Below, in pieces: positions 5,356-11,399 of a stretch of 11,399 nt of DNA; the stretch's first letter is position 1, and the number at the start of each line of letters is the position of its first letter. The position numbers were made by a program, and so were the translations under genes. The notes beneath the pieces are model-generated. The model was not told the origin of the DNA. It saw only the letters and a program-made list of their open reading frames with translations, and searched no databases. Source of the DNA: a bacterium. Its GTDB lineage: Bacteria > Gemmatimonadota > Gemmatimonadetes > Gemmatimonadales > Gemmatimonadaceae. Where the stretch lies: NCBI GenBank assembly GCA_021802745.1, contig JAJZRK010000106.1, positions 1-11,399 of the forward strand, read 5' to 3'.

Positions 5356-6152
5356 CAGACAGCGCGCCGCCATTCCTCCCCTCCGTCCTGGCGTTCACGA
5401 CCCGCGACCGGGGGAGGGAACTGATGCGGCGCGCCTTCACCCGGCGTCGCTCGCGATTGCAGCTGGTTCGCAGCGCGGCGGCGGCGGGCGCGGCGCTCCG
5501 GGCCGCGCTGGTGGACGTCGTGGTGGTGGACCTCTGCGCCGGCGGCGACGATGCCTGGGCGGCGGCGGCGATGGCCCGCGAGTTTCCGAGCATTCCGTTC
5601 TTCGTGCTCACCGCGCCGCGCCTGGCAGATGCGGCCGTGCTGGGGCGCTGTGCCTCCATGGATGTCGCCGACCTGCTCATCGAAGGGGTGGACGACGGCG
5701 CCCTCCGCGAACTCGTGCTGCCCTCGGCCTTCACGCTGCGGTTCGCCGAGGCGCTCCGCGACGCGCATGTGGAGCTAGGCCTGAAGGCGCCGCTGCAGCA
5801 GCGCGCGTGGGAGCGCGTCGTGGCGGCCGGTGGGCGGCCAGTGCGAACCGATGCGGTGGCGCGCTCGCTCGGCGTGACGCGCGAACATCTCAGCCGAGCC
5901 TTCGCCGCGTCGGGCGCACCGAACCTCAAGCGGGTCATAGACCTGGTTCGCCTCATTGCCGCCGCTGAGCTGGCCAAGAACCCCGGCTACGACCTGGCGG
6001 AGGTCGCCGGAGTGCTCGATTTTGCGTCACCGTCGCATTTGGCGAGCACCGCGCAGCGGGTGGCCGGCATCCGTGCGACCTCACTGACGCGCCTCCGGGC
6101 CAGGGACCTGATTGCCAGGTTCTGTCAGGGACGATCACGTAGCCGGGACTAG
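5352..6152 (+). CDS. AraC-type HTH regulator with a degenerate receiver-like N-terminus
   Basis: The protein has 266 residues. Residues 12 to about 125 have the alternating pattern of a CheY fold: strand VLAF, strand DVVVVDL with D60 at the phospho-acceptor position, strand IPFFVLTA, strand ADLLIEG. The acidic pair after the first strand is replaced by TTRD and the conserved Lys after the last strand by Glu/Gly, so it is probably a pseudo-receiver that is not phosphorylated in the usual way. Residues about 155-250 contain the two HTHs of an AraC domain: TDAVARSLGVTREHLSRAF, then LAEVAGVLDFASPSHLAST. GTG at 5352 overlaps the Nudix stop (GTGA). It is the last gene of the operon, and a long hairpin follows 5 nt after the stop. 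Confidence 0.85.
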   Translation: MTDSAPPFLPSVLAFTTRDRGRELMRRAFTRRRSRLQLVRSAAAAGAALRAALVDVVVVDLCAGGDDAWAAAAMAREFPSIPFFVLTAPRLADAAVLGRCASMDVADLLIEGVDDGALRELVLPSAFTLRFAEALRDAHVELGLKAPLQQRAWERVVAAGGRPVRTDAVARSLGVTREHLSRAFAASGAPNLKRVIDLVRLIAAAELAKNPGYDLAEVAGVLDFASPSHLASTAQRVAGIRATSLTRLRARDLIARFCQGRSRSRD

Positions 6153-6157
6153 CGCCG

Positions 6158-6195
6158 TCAGGGTCTACCCTACAGAATGGCTGTGGGTACCCTGA
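6158..6195 (+). terminator. Long bulged hairpin behind the ABC-Nudix-regulator operon
   Basis: Left arm TCAGGG-(tc)-TACCC-(t)-ACAG and right arm CTGT-GGGTA-CCCTGA make 15 base pairs around an AATGG loop, with one 2-nt and one 1-nt bulge. It begins five bases after the TAG stop. There is no U tract, so it may stop transcription only partly, or protect the mRNA end. Confidence 0.6.
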
Positions 6196-6260
6196 TGTCC
6201 CCTGCGACGGACAAATCCGCATACTCAGTACCCGTAACCCGATACGATGCACGCGAGTTG

Positions 6261-6294
6261 ACCGGTTTCCCGTATCCGGTGACGCCGTGGCGTC
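6261..6294 (+). other. Two adjacent inverted repeats in the susC leader
   Basis: ACCGG-N10-CCGGT (6261-6280) is directly followed by GACGCC-GT-GGCGTC (6281-6294). They lie 67-100 nt upstream of the SusC-type gene ATG. They could be an operator or leader structure. A TTGACC overlaps the left edge (6258-6263), but no -10 stands at the right distance, so no promoter is claimed. Confidence 0.3.
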
Positions 6295-6347
6295 TCGCGG
6301 GGTTGTTTAGTTGTAGGTGTTTCATGTCCTTTTTCCGCCCCTCTCTT

Positions 6348-6353
6348 AGGAGG
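6348..6353 (+). promoter_or_regulatory. Strong Shine-Dalgarno AGGAGG of the SusC-type gene
   Basis: AGGAGG is followed by a 7-nt spacer (ATACAGA) and ATG at 6361. It fixes the start and shows that this host uses anti-Shine-Dalgarno pairing, unlike typical Bacteroidota. Confidence 0.9.
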
Positions 6354-6360
6354 ATACAGA

Positions 6361-9300
6361 ATGAACATCCGACAGGCCCGCGCATGGTTCGCGGGCGTGG
6401 TCGGTCTGGCCATGCTCGCCGGCGCCAGCTCCGTCGCGCATGCTCAGGCTTCCACCACCATCAAGGGACGTGTCGTGTCCGAAGCGGGCGCGCCCCTTCC
6501 CGGCACCAGCGTCTTTGTTGATGCGATCAAGGCCGGTACCCAGACGGGTGAGGATGGGCGCTTCACGATCACGGTCGCCGGCCGCAATCGCGGACCCGCC
6601 GTGCTCGTGGCCCGTCGCATCGGTTACAAGCGCGCGCAAAGCAACGTTGACCTCAACGGCACCACGCTCACGGTGGACTTCACCCTGCAGGCGCAGGCGG
6701 TGCAGCTGACCGGCATGATGGTGACGGCGCTCAGCGTGCAGCGCGAGAAGTCCACGCTCGGCACCTCGCAGCAGGCGCTGGACAACACCAGCCTGACGCA
6801 GACGCGCCAGCAGAACCTGATCAACGCCATGTCCGGCAAGGCCTCGGGTCTTGCGATCCAGTCGAGCGGCAACATGGGCGGCTCGACCCGTATCGTGATC
6901 CGCGGCGCCGGCTCGATCACCGGCAACAACCAGCCGCTGTTCATCGTGGACGGCGTGCCGATCTCGAACCAGGGCTTCTCGACTGTCGGCCGCTACAGCG
7001 GCCGTGACTATGGCAACGCCGTCTCCGACCTGAACCCGGACGACATTGCGAGCATCACGGTCCTCAAGGGCCCCAACGCCGCGGCGCTGTACGGCTCGCG
7101 CGCGTCCAATGGCGCCATCGTGATCACGACCAAGACCGGCCGCGGCTCGGCGGAAGGCGTGCAGGTGCAGATTCGCAGCTACGCGACGGCCGACGTCTTC
7201 TCGGTGCTGCCGAAGTACCAGAACAGCTACGGGCAGGGCTTTGGCGGCGAGTTCAAGTTCGTCGACGGCGCCGGCAGCGGCGTCAACGACGGCGCGGACG
7301 AGTCGTGGGGTCCGAAGCTCGACGGGCGGCTGATCGACCAGTTCACCGGCCCGAACATGCCGTGGATCGCGCACCCGAACAACGTGAAGGACTTCTTCGA
7401 GACCGGCCATACCGTGTCGAATGGCATCAGCGTCACGGCCAACGGCTCCAAGACGGCGGCCCGCCTGTCGCTGACCAAGGACAATATCGCTGGCATCGTG
7501 CCGAACTCGAAGCTCGCCAAGCTGGCCGCCTCGCTCTCTGCGAGCGCGACGATCTCGGACAAGCTCAACGTGTCCGGCTCGCTGCAGGTCGTGCAGAACA
7601 CGGGCATCAACCGCACCGAGGTGGGCTACACGGAAGGCAACCCCTTCATGGGCTTCACCTGGTTCGGCCGCCAGGTCGACATCGAGGCGCTTCGGCGCAA
7701 GTACTATCAGGATGACGGCAGCCTGTTCAACTGGAACTACAACTACCACAACAACCCGTTCTGGCAGGCGTACGACAACGGCGAGAAGGACACGCGCGAC
7801 CGCGTGATCGCCCAGGCCACGGCGAACTACCAGCTCACCAGCTGGCTGAAGGGCATGGTGCGCGCCGGCCAGGACTTCTACCGCTACACGGCGGAAGAGA
7901 AGTTCGCGAAGGGCAACATGGATCACTCGAGCGCGTCCTGGAACGGCGCGTTCACGGCGAACAACAGCCGCGCCTCCGAATCCAACGTCGAAGGCCTGGT
8001 CACGGCGACGCACACGTTCGGCCAGTTCGACCTGACCGGCAACGTGGGCGGCAACATTCGCCGCAACGACAGCTACGACAACTCCTACCGCACCAGCTCC
8101 ATCGTGGTGCCGAAGATCTACAATCTGTCCAACTCGGCCATCACGCCGACGGTCACGAACGAGGAGTACCACAGCGGCGTCAACTCGGTGTACGGGTCGG
8201 CGGTCGTGACGTGGAATCGTGTGGCGACCGTCGAGGTGACGGGGCGCAACGACTACTCGTCGACGCTGCCGAAGGAAAACAGCTCGTACTTCTATCCGTC
8301 CATCAACGGGTCGGTGGTCCTGTCGGACCTCTTCCCGGCGATCACGAAGGGTGGAATCATCAGCTACGCCAAGCTGCGCGGCGGGTACGCGCAGGTGGGT
8401 GCAGACGCCGACGCCTACCGGCTGGCGACGACCTACAGCGGTTTTTCCGCGAAGTTCGGCGGCCGCACGCTGTTCACGCTGCCTGACGCATCGAACAACG
8501 CCAACCTCAAGCCGGAGCGCACGTTCGGCACGGAGGGTGGCGTCGAAATCTCGTTCCTCGACGACAAAGTCACGCTGGACGCGACGTACTACAGCAAGAA
8601 GACGAAGGACCAGATCTTCCCGCTCGCGATGGCCCCGGCCATCGGCTACAACCAGGCGTACGTGAACGCGGGCCAGATGAGCAACAAGGGTGTGGAGGCG
8701 CTCGTCACGCTCAAGACGCTCGACCTGCAGAACGGCCTCTCGTGGCGCACGACGTTCAACTACACGCGCAATCGCAACAAGGTGGACGCGCTGGCCCCGG
8801 GCCTCACCACGATCGTGCTCGGCACCAACTGGAACGCCCGCATCGAGGCGCGTCTTGGAGAGCCGTACGGCGCCATCTACGGCAAGGCGTGGCTGCGCGA
8901 CTCGACCACCGGCAAGATCATCACGTCGGGCGGCTACCCGGTCGCGAACTCGACGCTCACCAACCTGGGCAATGTGAACCCGGACTGGACGGGTGGTATC
9001 AACAACGAGTTCCGGTACAAGAACTACACGTTCAGCTTCCTGTTCGACATCCGCCAGGGCGGCCAGAACTTCTCGTCAGGCAACTGGTTCGGCGGGTACG
9101 CCGGCATCCTCGCCTCGACGCTGAAGGGACGCGAGCAGGACTGGGACAAGCCGGGCATCAAGGTGGACGGCATCGACAAGACGACGCACCAGCCGAACAC
9201 GGTGACGATCACGTCGGAAGACTACCACCACAACTATTTCTACTCGACCGAACCCGGCATCTTCAACACGGGCTTCGTGAAGCTGCGTGACATGCGCCTC

Positions 9301-9510
9301 AGCTGGGACGTGCCGGCCAAGTACCTCACGAACCTCAAGCTCTCGGCGCTCAACGTGGCCGTCATCGGCCGCAACCTGTACACCTGGACGTCGTTCCCGA
9401 ACTACGACCCCGAGAACGCGACGAACTCGGGCAACGTGGGCCAGGGCTTCGACATGGGCGCCCTACCGACCACCAAGTCGGTGGGCATCAACTTCACGAT
9501 CACTCCGTGA
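6361..9510 (+). CDS. SusC/RagA-family TonB-dependent outer-membrane transporter
   Basis: The protein has 1049 residues, the usual length of the family. A signal peptide spans 1-28 (cleavage after AHA). Residues about 33-110 form a CarboxypepD_reg-like domain (IKGRVVSEAGAPLPGTSVFV). A TonB-box-like segment lies around 114-124 (VQLTGMMVTAL). The plug domain (about 135-260) contains PLFIVDGVPISN (192-203) and LKGPNAAALYGSRASNGAIVI (235-255, read in two parts). The rest is a 22-strand-type barrel ending in the strand SVGINFTITP. It imports a nutrient too large for porins, powered by TonB-ExbBD, with the SusD partner acting as a lid. No glycoside hydrolase or protease lies next to it, so the substrate is unknown. 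Start fixed by AGGAGG at 6348-6353. The SusD-type gene follows after 23 nt in the same transcript. Confidence 0.97.
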   Translation: MNIRQARAWFAGVVGLAMLAGASSVAHAQASTTIKGRVVSEAGAPLPGTSVFVDAIKAGTQTGEDGRFTITVAGRNRGPAVLVARRIGYKRAQSNVDLNGTTLTVDFTLQAQAVQLTGMMVTALSVQREKSTLGTSQQALDNTSLTQTRQQNLINAMSGKASGLAIQSSGNMGGSTRIVIRGAGSITGNNQPLFIVDGVPISNQGFSTVGRYSGRDYGNAVSDLNPDDIASITVLKGPNAAALYGSRASNGAIVITTKTGRGSAEGVQVQIRSYATADVFSVLPKYQNSYGQGFGGEFKFVDGAGSGVNDGADESWGPKLDGRLIDQFTGPNMPWIAHPNNVKDFFETGHTVSNGISVTANGSKTAARLSLTKDNIAGIVPNSKLAKLAASLSASATISDKLNVSGSLQVVQNTGINRTEVGYTEGNPFMGFTWFGRQVDIEALRRKYYQDDGSLFNWNYNYHNNPFWQAYDNGEKDTRDRVIAQATANYQLTSWLKGMVRAGQDFYRYTAEEKFAKGNMDHSSASWNGAFTANNSRASESNVEGLVTATHTFGQFDLTGNVGGNIRRNDSYDNSYRTSSIVVPKIYNLSNSAITPTVTNEEYHSGVNSVYGSAVVTWNRVATVEVTGRNDYSSTLPKENSSYFYPSINGSVVLSDLFPAITKGGIISYAKLRGGYAQVGADADAYRLATTYSGFSAKFGGRTLFTLPDASNNANLKPERTFGTEGGVEISFLDDKVTLDATYYSKKTKDQIFPLAMAPAIGYNQAYVNAGQMSNKGVEALVTLKTLDLQNGLSWRTTFNYTRNRNKVDALAPGLTTIVLGTNWNARIEARLGEPYGAIYGKAWLRDSTTGKIITSGGYPVANSTLTNLGNVNPDWTGGINNEFRYKNYTFSFLFDIRQGGQNFSSGNWFGGYAGILASTLKGREQDWDKPGIKVDGIDKTTHQPNTVTITSEDYHHNYFYSTEPGIFNTGFVKLRDMRLSWDVPAKYLTNLKLSALNVAVIGRNLYTWTSFPNYDPENATNSGNVGQGFDMGALPTTKSVGINFTITP

Positions 9511-9519
9511 CCGTCACCC

Positions 9520-9524
9520 GGGAG
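9520..9524 (+). promoter_or_regulatory. Shine-Dalgarno GGGAG that decides the SusD-type gene start
   Basis: GGGAG lies 9 nt before the ATG at 9534. An in-frame GTG at 9507 overlaps the SusC stop codon, but using it would add nine residues (MTVTREILL) in front of an otherwise normal lipoprotein signal peptide. Confidence 0.75.
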
Positions 9525-9533
9525 ATTTTACTG

Positions 9534-11033
9534 ATGAGAAACACTCGGCTCTCGGTCGCGCTGCTCGCCGCCGTCGGATTCATGACGACGGCATGCCAGA
9601 CCGACCTTACCGGGTTGAACGTCAACCCGAACAGTCCGTCCGTTGATACGCCGCCCCCTCCGGGGACCATCTTCACCCGGGCCCTGGCGACGACGGCGCA
9701 ACGCGTCGGTGGCGCCGGCTACCAGCTGTCCATGATGGAATTGCTTGCGCAGCACGTAGCGCAGTATCAGTACGTGGACGAGGACCGGTTTGCCTATCGC
9801 GTGCTGACCATTGACGGCTACTTCAATGGCCCGTACGTGGACGACCTGATGAACTACCAGCAGGTCATCAATGTCGGCAAGACCAACAAGGATCCGAACA
9901 CCTGGGGTCCGGCATCGATCATGATGCAGTTCGCCTACCAGAACATGACCGACATGTTCGGCGACATCCCGTACAGCGAAGCGTTGCAAGGGACGACGGG
10001 CGCCACGCTCAAGCCGAAGTACGATGCCCAGAAGGACATCTACTACGGGATGGAGAAGGCGCTCGCTGATGCCGTCACCGCCATGGGAACCGGCGTCGGT
10101 CTCGGCAGTGGCGACCAGATTTACGGCGGCGACGCCGCAAAGTGGAAGAAGTTCGCCAATGCCCTCCGCCTGCGGCTCGCCATGCGCATGCAGAAGGCGG
10201 ACGCGGCGAAGGCCAATGCGGAAATTGCCGCGGCCCTTGCAGCGTCGGGCGGCCTGATGACCTCGAACGCGGACAACGCGAAGATCGCGTGGCCGGGCGA
10301 CCAGGTCTTCGACAACCCGTGGGCGGCGACCTTCGCCGGGCGCGATGACCATCGGATGAGCAAGACCCTGATGGACGTTCTGCTCGCGAACAATGATCCG
10401 CGCACACCGATCTTCGCCCAGCCGACGGTGGCGGACCCGACCAAGTATGCCGGTGAACCGAATGGACTCGACAACGCCTCGGCGAGCGCCTACGGCACGA
10501 CCACGTCGCGCATCGGTGCGATGTTCTATCCGGGCAAGACGGTGTACGGGACCTACGGCACTTCGGCGGGTCGTGCGACGCCGTCCTACCTATTCACGTT
10601 CGCCGAACAGAACTTCATTCTCGCGGAGGCGGCCAACCGTGGCATGGGTGGGCTGAGCGCTGCGGCGGCGAAGGGGTATTACGATGCCGGCGTCACTGCG
10701 TCGATCACGCAGTGGGGCGGCTCGGCGGCAGACGCCGCGACGTACCTGGCGCAGCCGGCTATCGCCTATCAGGGCGGAGCGGCCGGGCTGACGCAGATCC
10801 TCACCCAAAAGTGGATTGCGTTCTTCACGCAGGGTGGCGAGGCGTGGTCGGATTGGCGGCGCACCGGTGTTCCGGCGAACATCGTGCCGGGGCCGAAGGC
10901 GACGCTGACCTATATGCCGCGCCGCATGGTGTACGCCTCGTCGGAGCAGTCGGTCAACAACGACGCTCTGCAGGCTGCAATCTCCCGCCAGGGCGCCGAT
11001 GTCATGAGCACCCGCGTGTGGTGGGATAAGTAG
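9534..11033 (+). CDS. SusD/RagB-family nutrient-binding surface lipoprotein (SusD-like_2 type)
   Basis: The protein has 499 residues from the ATG at 9534. A lipoprotein signal peptide (LSVALLAAVGFMTTA) ends at lipobox Cys21. After it comes NVNPNSP (29-35), typical of the mature N-terminus in this family. The DMFGDIPYSEA motif (140-150) is characteristic of the SusD-like_2 branch (Pfam PF12771, from memory). The helical TPR-like scaffold continues to the C-terminal STRVWWDK. It sits on the outer membrane over the SusC barrel and captures the substrate. It is encoded 23 nt after susC, the standard arrangement of these pairs, and is followed by a strong hairpin. The substrate cannot be inferred from sequence alone. 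Confidence 0.95.
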   Translation: MRNTRLSVALLAAVGFMTTACQTDLTGLNVNPNSPSVDTPPPPGTIFTRALATTAQRVGGAGYQLSMMELLAQHVAQYQYVDEDRFAYRVLTIDGYFNGPYVDDLMNYQQVINVGKTNKDPNTWGPASIMMQFAYQNMTDMFGDIPYSEALQGTTGATLKPKYDAQKDIYYGMEKALADAVTAMGTGVGLGSGDQIYGGDAAKWKKFANALRLRLAMRMQKADAAKANAEIAAALAASGGLMTSNADNAKIAWPGDQVFDNPWAATFAGRDDHRMSKTLMDVLLANNDPRTPIFAQPTVADPTKYAGEPNGLDNASASAYGTTTSRIGAMFYPGKTVYGTYGTSAGRATPSYLFTFAEQNFILAEAANRGMGGLSAAAAKGYYDAGVTASITQWGGSAADAATYLAQPAIAYQGGAAGLTQILTQKWIAFFTQGGEAWSDWRRTGVPANIVPGPKATLTYMPRRMVYASSEQSVNNDALQAAISRQGADVMSTRVWWDK

Positions 11034-11055
11034 TTCTGACGGCGATCTGCTGTCG

Positions 11056-11087
11056 CTTGCGGGGCATCCGAAAGGGTGCCCCGCGAG
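11056..11087 (+). terminator. Strong GAAA-loop hairpin behind the SusC/SusD operon
   Basis: CTTGCGGGGCATCC pairs with GGGTGCCCCGCGAG (14 bp including two G-U pairs) around a GAAA tetraloop, 22 nt after the stop codon. There is no U tract, but stem strength and position make it the likely 3' end of the susCD mRNA. Confidence 0.75.
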
Positions 11088-11105
11088 TGCATTCAGGGGG
11101 ATGGA

Positions 11106-11238
11106 GACGGTAGACGGTAGACGGTAGACGGTAGACGGTGGACGGTAGACGGTGGACGGTGGACGGTGAATGGCGGACAGCGGTGAGTGCTGTATCTACC
11201 GTCTACCGTCTACCGTCTACCGTCCACCGTCTACCGTC
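11106..11238. repeat. Inverted pair of heptamer arrays: nine GACGGTR units facing six YACCGTC units
   Basis: Left array 11106-11168: nine GACGGTA/G units in the order A A A A G A G G G for the last base. Right array 11197-11238: six units of the reverse complement (TACCGTC, one CACCGTC). They are separated by 28 nt that contain another inverted repeat, ACAGC/GCTGT (11177-11181 and 11189-11193). Left units 4-9 can pair with all six right units over 42 bp with only three G-U pairs. The structure lies between the susCD terminator hairpin and the right edge. Confidence 0.95.
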
Positions 11239-11277
11239 ATTTTCACCCCACCGAAGTCCTTGAATCCCGCGCCCCCA

Positions 11278-11293
11278 TGTGACTAATTTCACA
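11278..11293. promoter_or_regulatory. CRP/FNR-family-type palindrome TGTGA-N6-TCACA
   Basis: TGTGACTAATTTCACA matches the two half-sites of the E. coli CRP consensus exactly with the right 6-bp spacing, in a locally AT-richer patch. A weak -35/-10 pair (TTGAAT at 11260-11265, ACTAAT at 11282-11287, 16-bp spacer) would overlap it. It lies too far downstream to act on susCD and would serve a gene beyond the right edge. No CRP-family protein is in the window. Confidence 0.45.
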
Positions 11294-11399
11294 AGCTGTG
11301 CCAGAATCGGCGGTCCGCCGCCCGATGGCGCGCCGATGGACTGAGCGTACCGCGCCCGGTCCCGCCTGCACCCCGCACCACACCCCGTACCCTTCAGAT
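11294..11399. other. Right-edge noncoding stretch
   Basis: No credible open reading frame or RNA gene was found here. It contains a single CCCCGCA motif (11371-11377) like the array in front of the ABC gene and a short CGGCG-GTC-CGCCG inverted repeat near 11310. It is probably the upstream region of a gene outside the window. Confidence 0.5.

Noticed and set aside
6258..6286. Promoter of the susC operon starting with TTGACC.
   Set aside because: The hexamer 17 bp downstream is GACGCC, which does not resemble a -10 element.
6346..8172. A 608-codon open frame on the minus strand opposite the SusC-type gene.
   Set aside because: Same antisense effect. It has no recognisable domain, and the plus strand encodes a full-length SusC protein with a strong ribosome binding site.
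9507..9533. GTG start of the SusD-type gene overlapping the susC stop codon.
   Set aside because: The ATG at 9534 has its own GGGAG at a normal distance and directly starts a standard lipoprotein signal peptide.

Overview
The window looks like chromosomal DNA from a member of the Gemmatimonadota. This is an inference from a combination of traits: high GC, a SusC/SusD pair as in Bacteroidota but with a strong Shine-Dalgarno sequence (AGGAGG) that Bacteroidota usually lack, a compact RpoD/SigA-type sigma factor without region 1.1, and many short tandem repeats between genes. No phage, transposase, CRISPR or plasmid gene is visible.

Layout. Positions 1-2800 read leftward. A tRNA-Ala(GGC) / tRNA-Gly(GCC) / tRNA-Val(GAC) cluster has a good promoter upstream of tRNA-Ala and an intrinsic terminator just after tRNA-Val. 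It is followed by an exported TPR protein and a single-domain response regulator, probably one operon, and then tRNA-Arg(ACG). Positions 2995-3983 carry a sigma factor and its terminator. Positions 4160-6152 are a three-gene operon with two GTGA start/stop overlaps: an MlaF-type ABC ATPase without its permease partners, a Nudix hydrolase, and a receiver-like/AraC-HTH regulator. A long hairpin follows the last stop codon. Positions 6361-11033 encode a SusC-type TonB-dependent transporter and its SusD-type surface lipoprotein, followed by a strong hairpin.

The most unusual content is between the genes. An 11-bp tandem repeat (sense unit GAGACAACAGA) occurs as three separate arrays at 93-147, 2460-2514 and 3903-3946. 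All three have the same orientation relative to transcription of their neighbours. Two of them share the same order of variant units (47 of 48 bases identical), and two share the same 20-base head. This looks like a dispersed element carried in transcribed noncoding RNA, not three independent microsatellites. In addition there are two heptamer arrays upstream of the ABC gene, one of which runs into the ATG. There is also a large inverted pair of heptamer arrays (nine GACGGTR units facing six YACCGTC units) downstream of susD. A perfect TGTGA-N6-TCACA palindrome of the CRP type lies near the right edge.

How the parts work together: SusC and SusD together form an outer-membrane import complex for an unknown oligomeric nutrient. 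The sigma factor, tRNAs, MlaF-like ATPase and Nudix enzyme are housekeeping-type functions. No complete new enzymatic system is evident; the novelty is in the repeat families.
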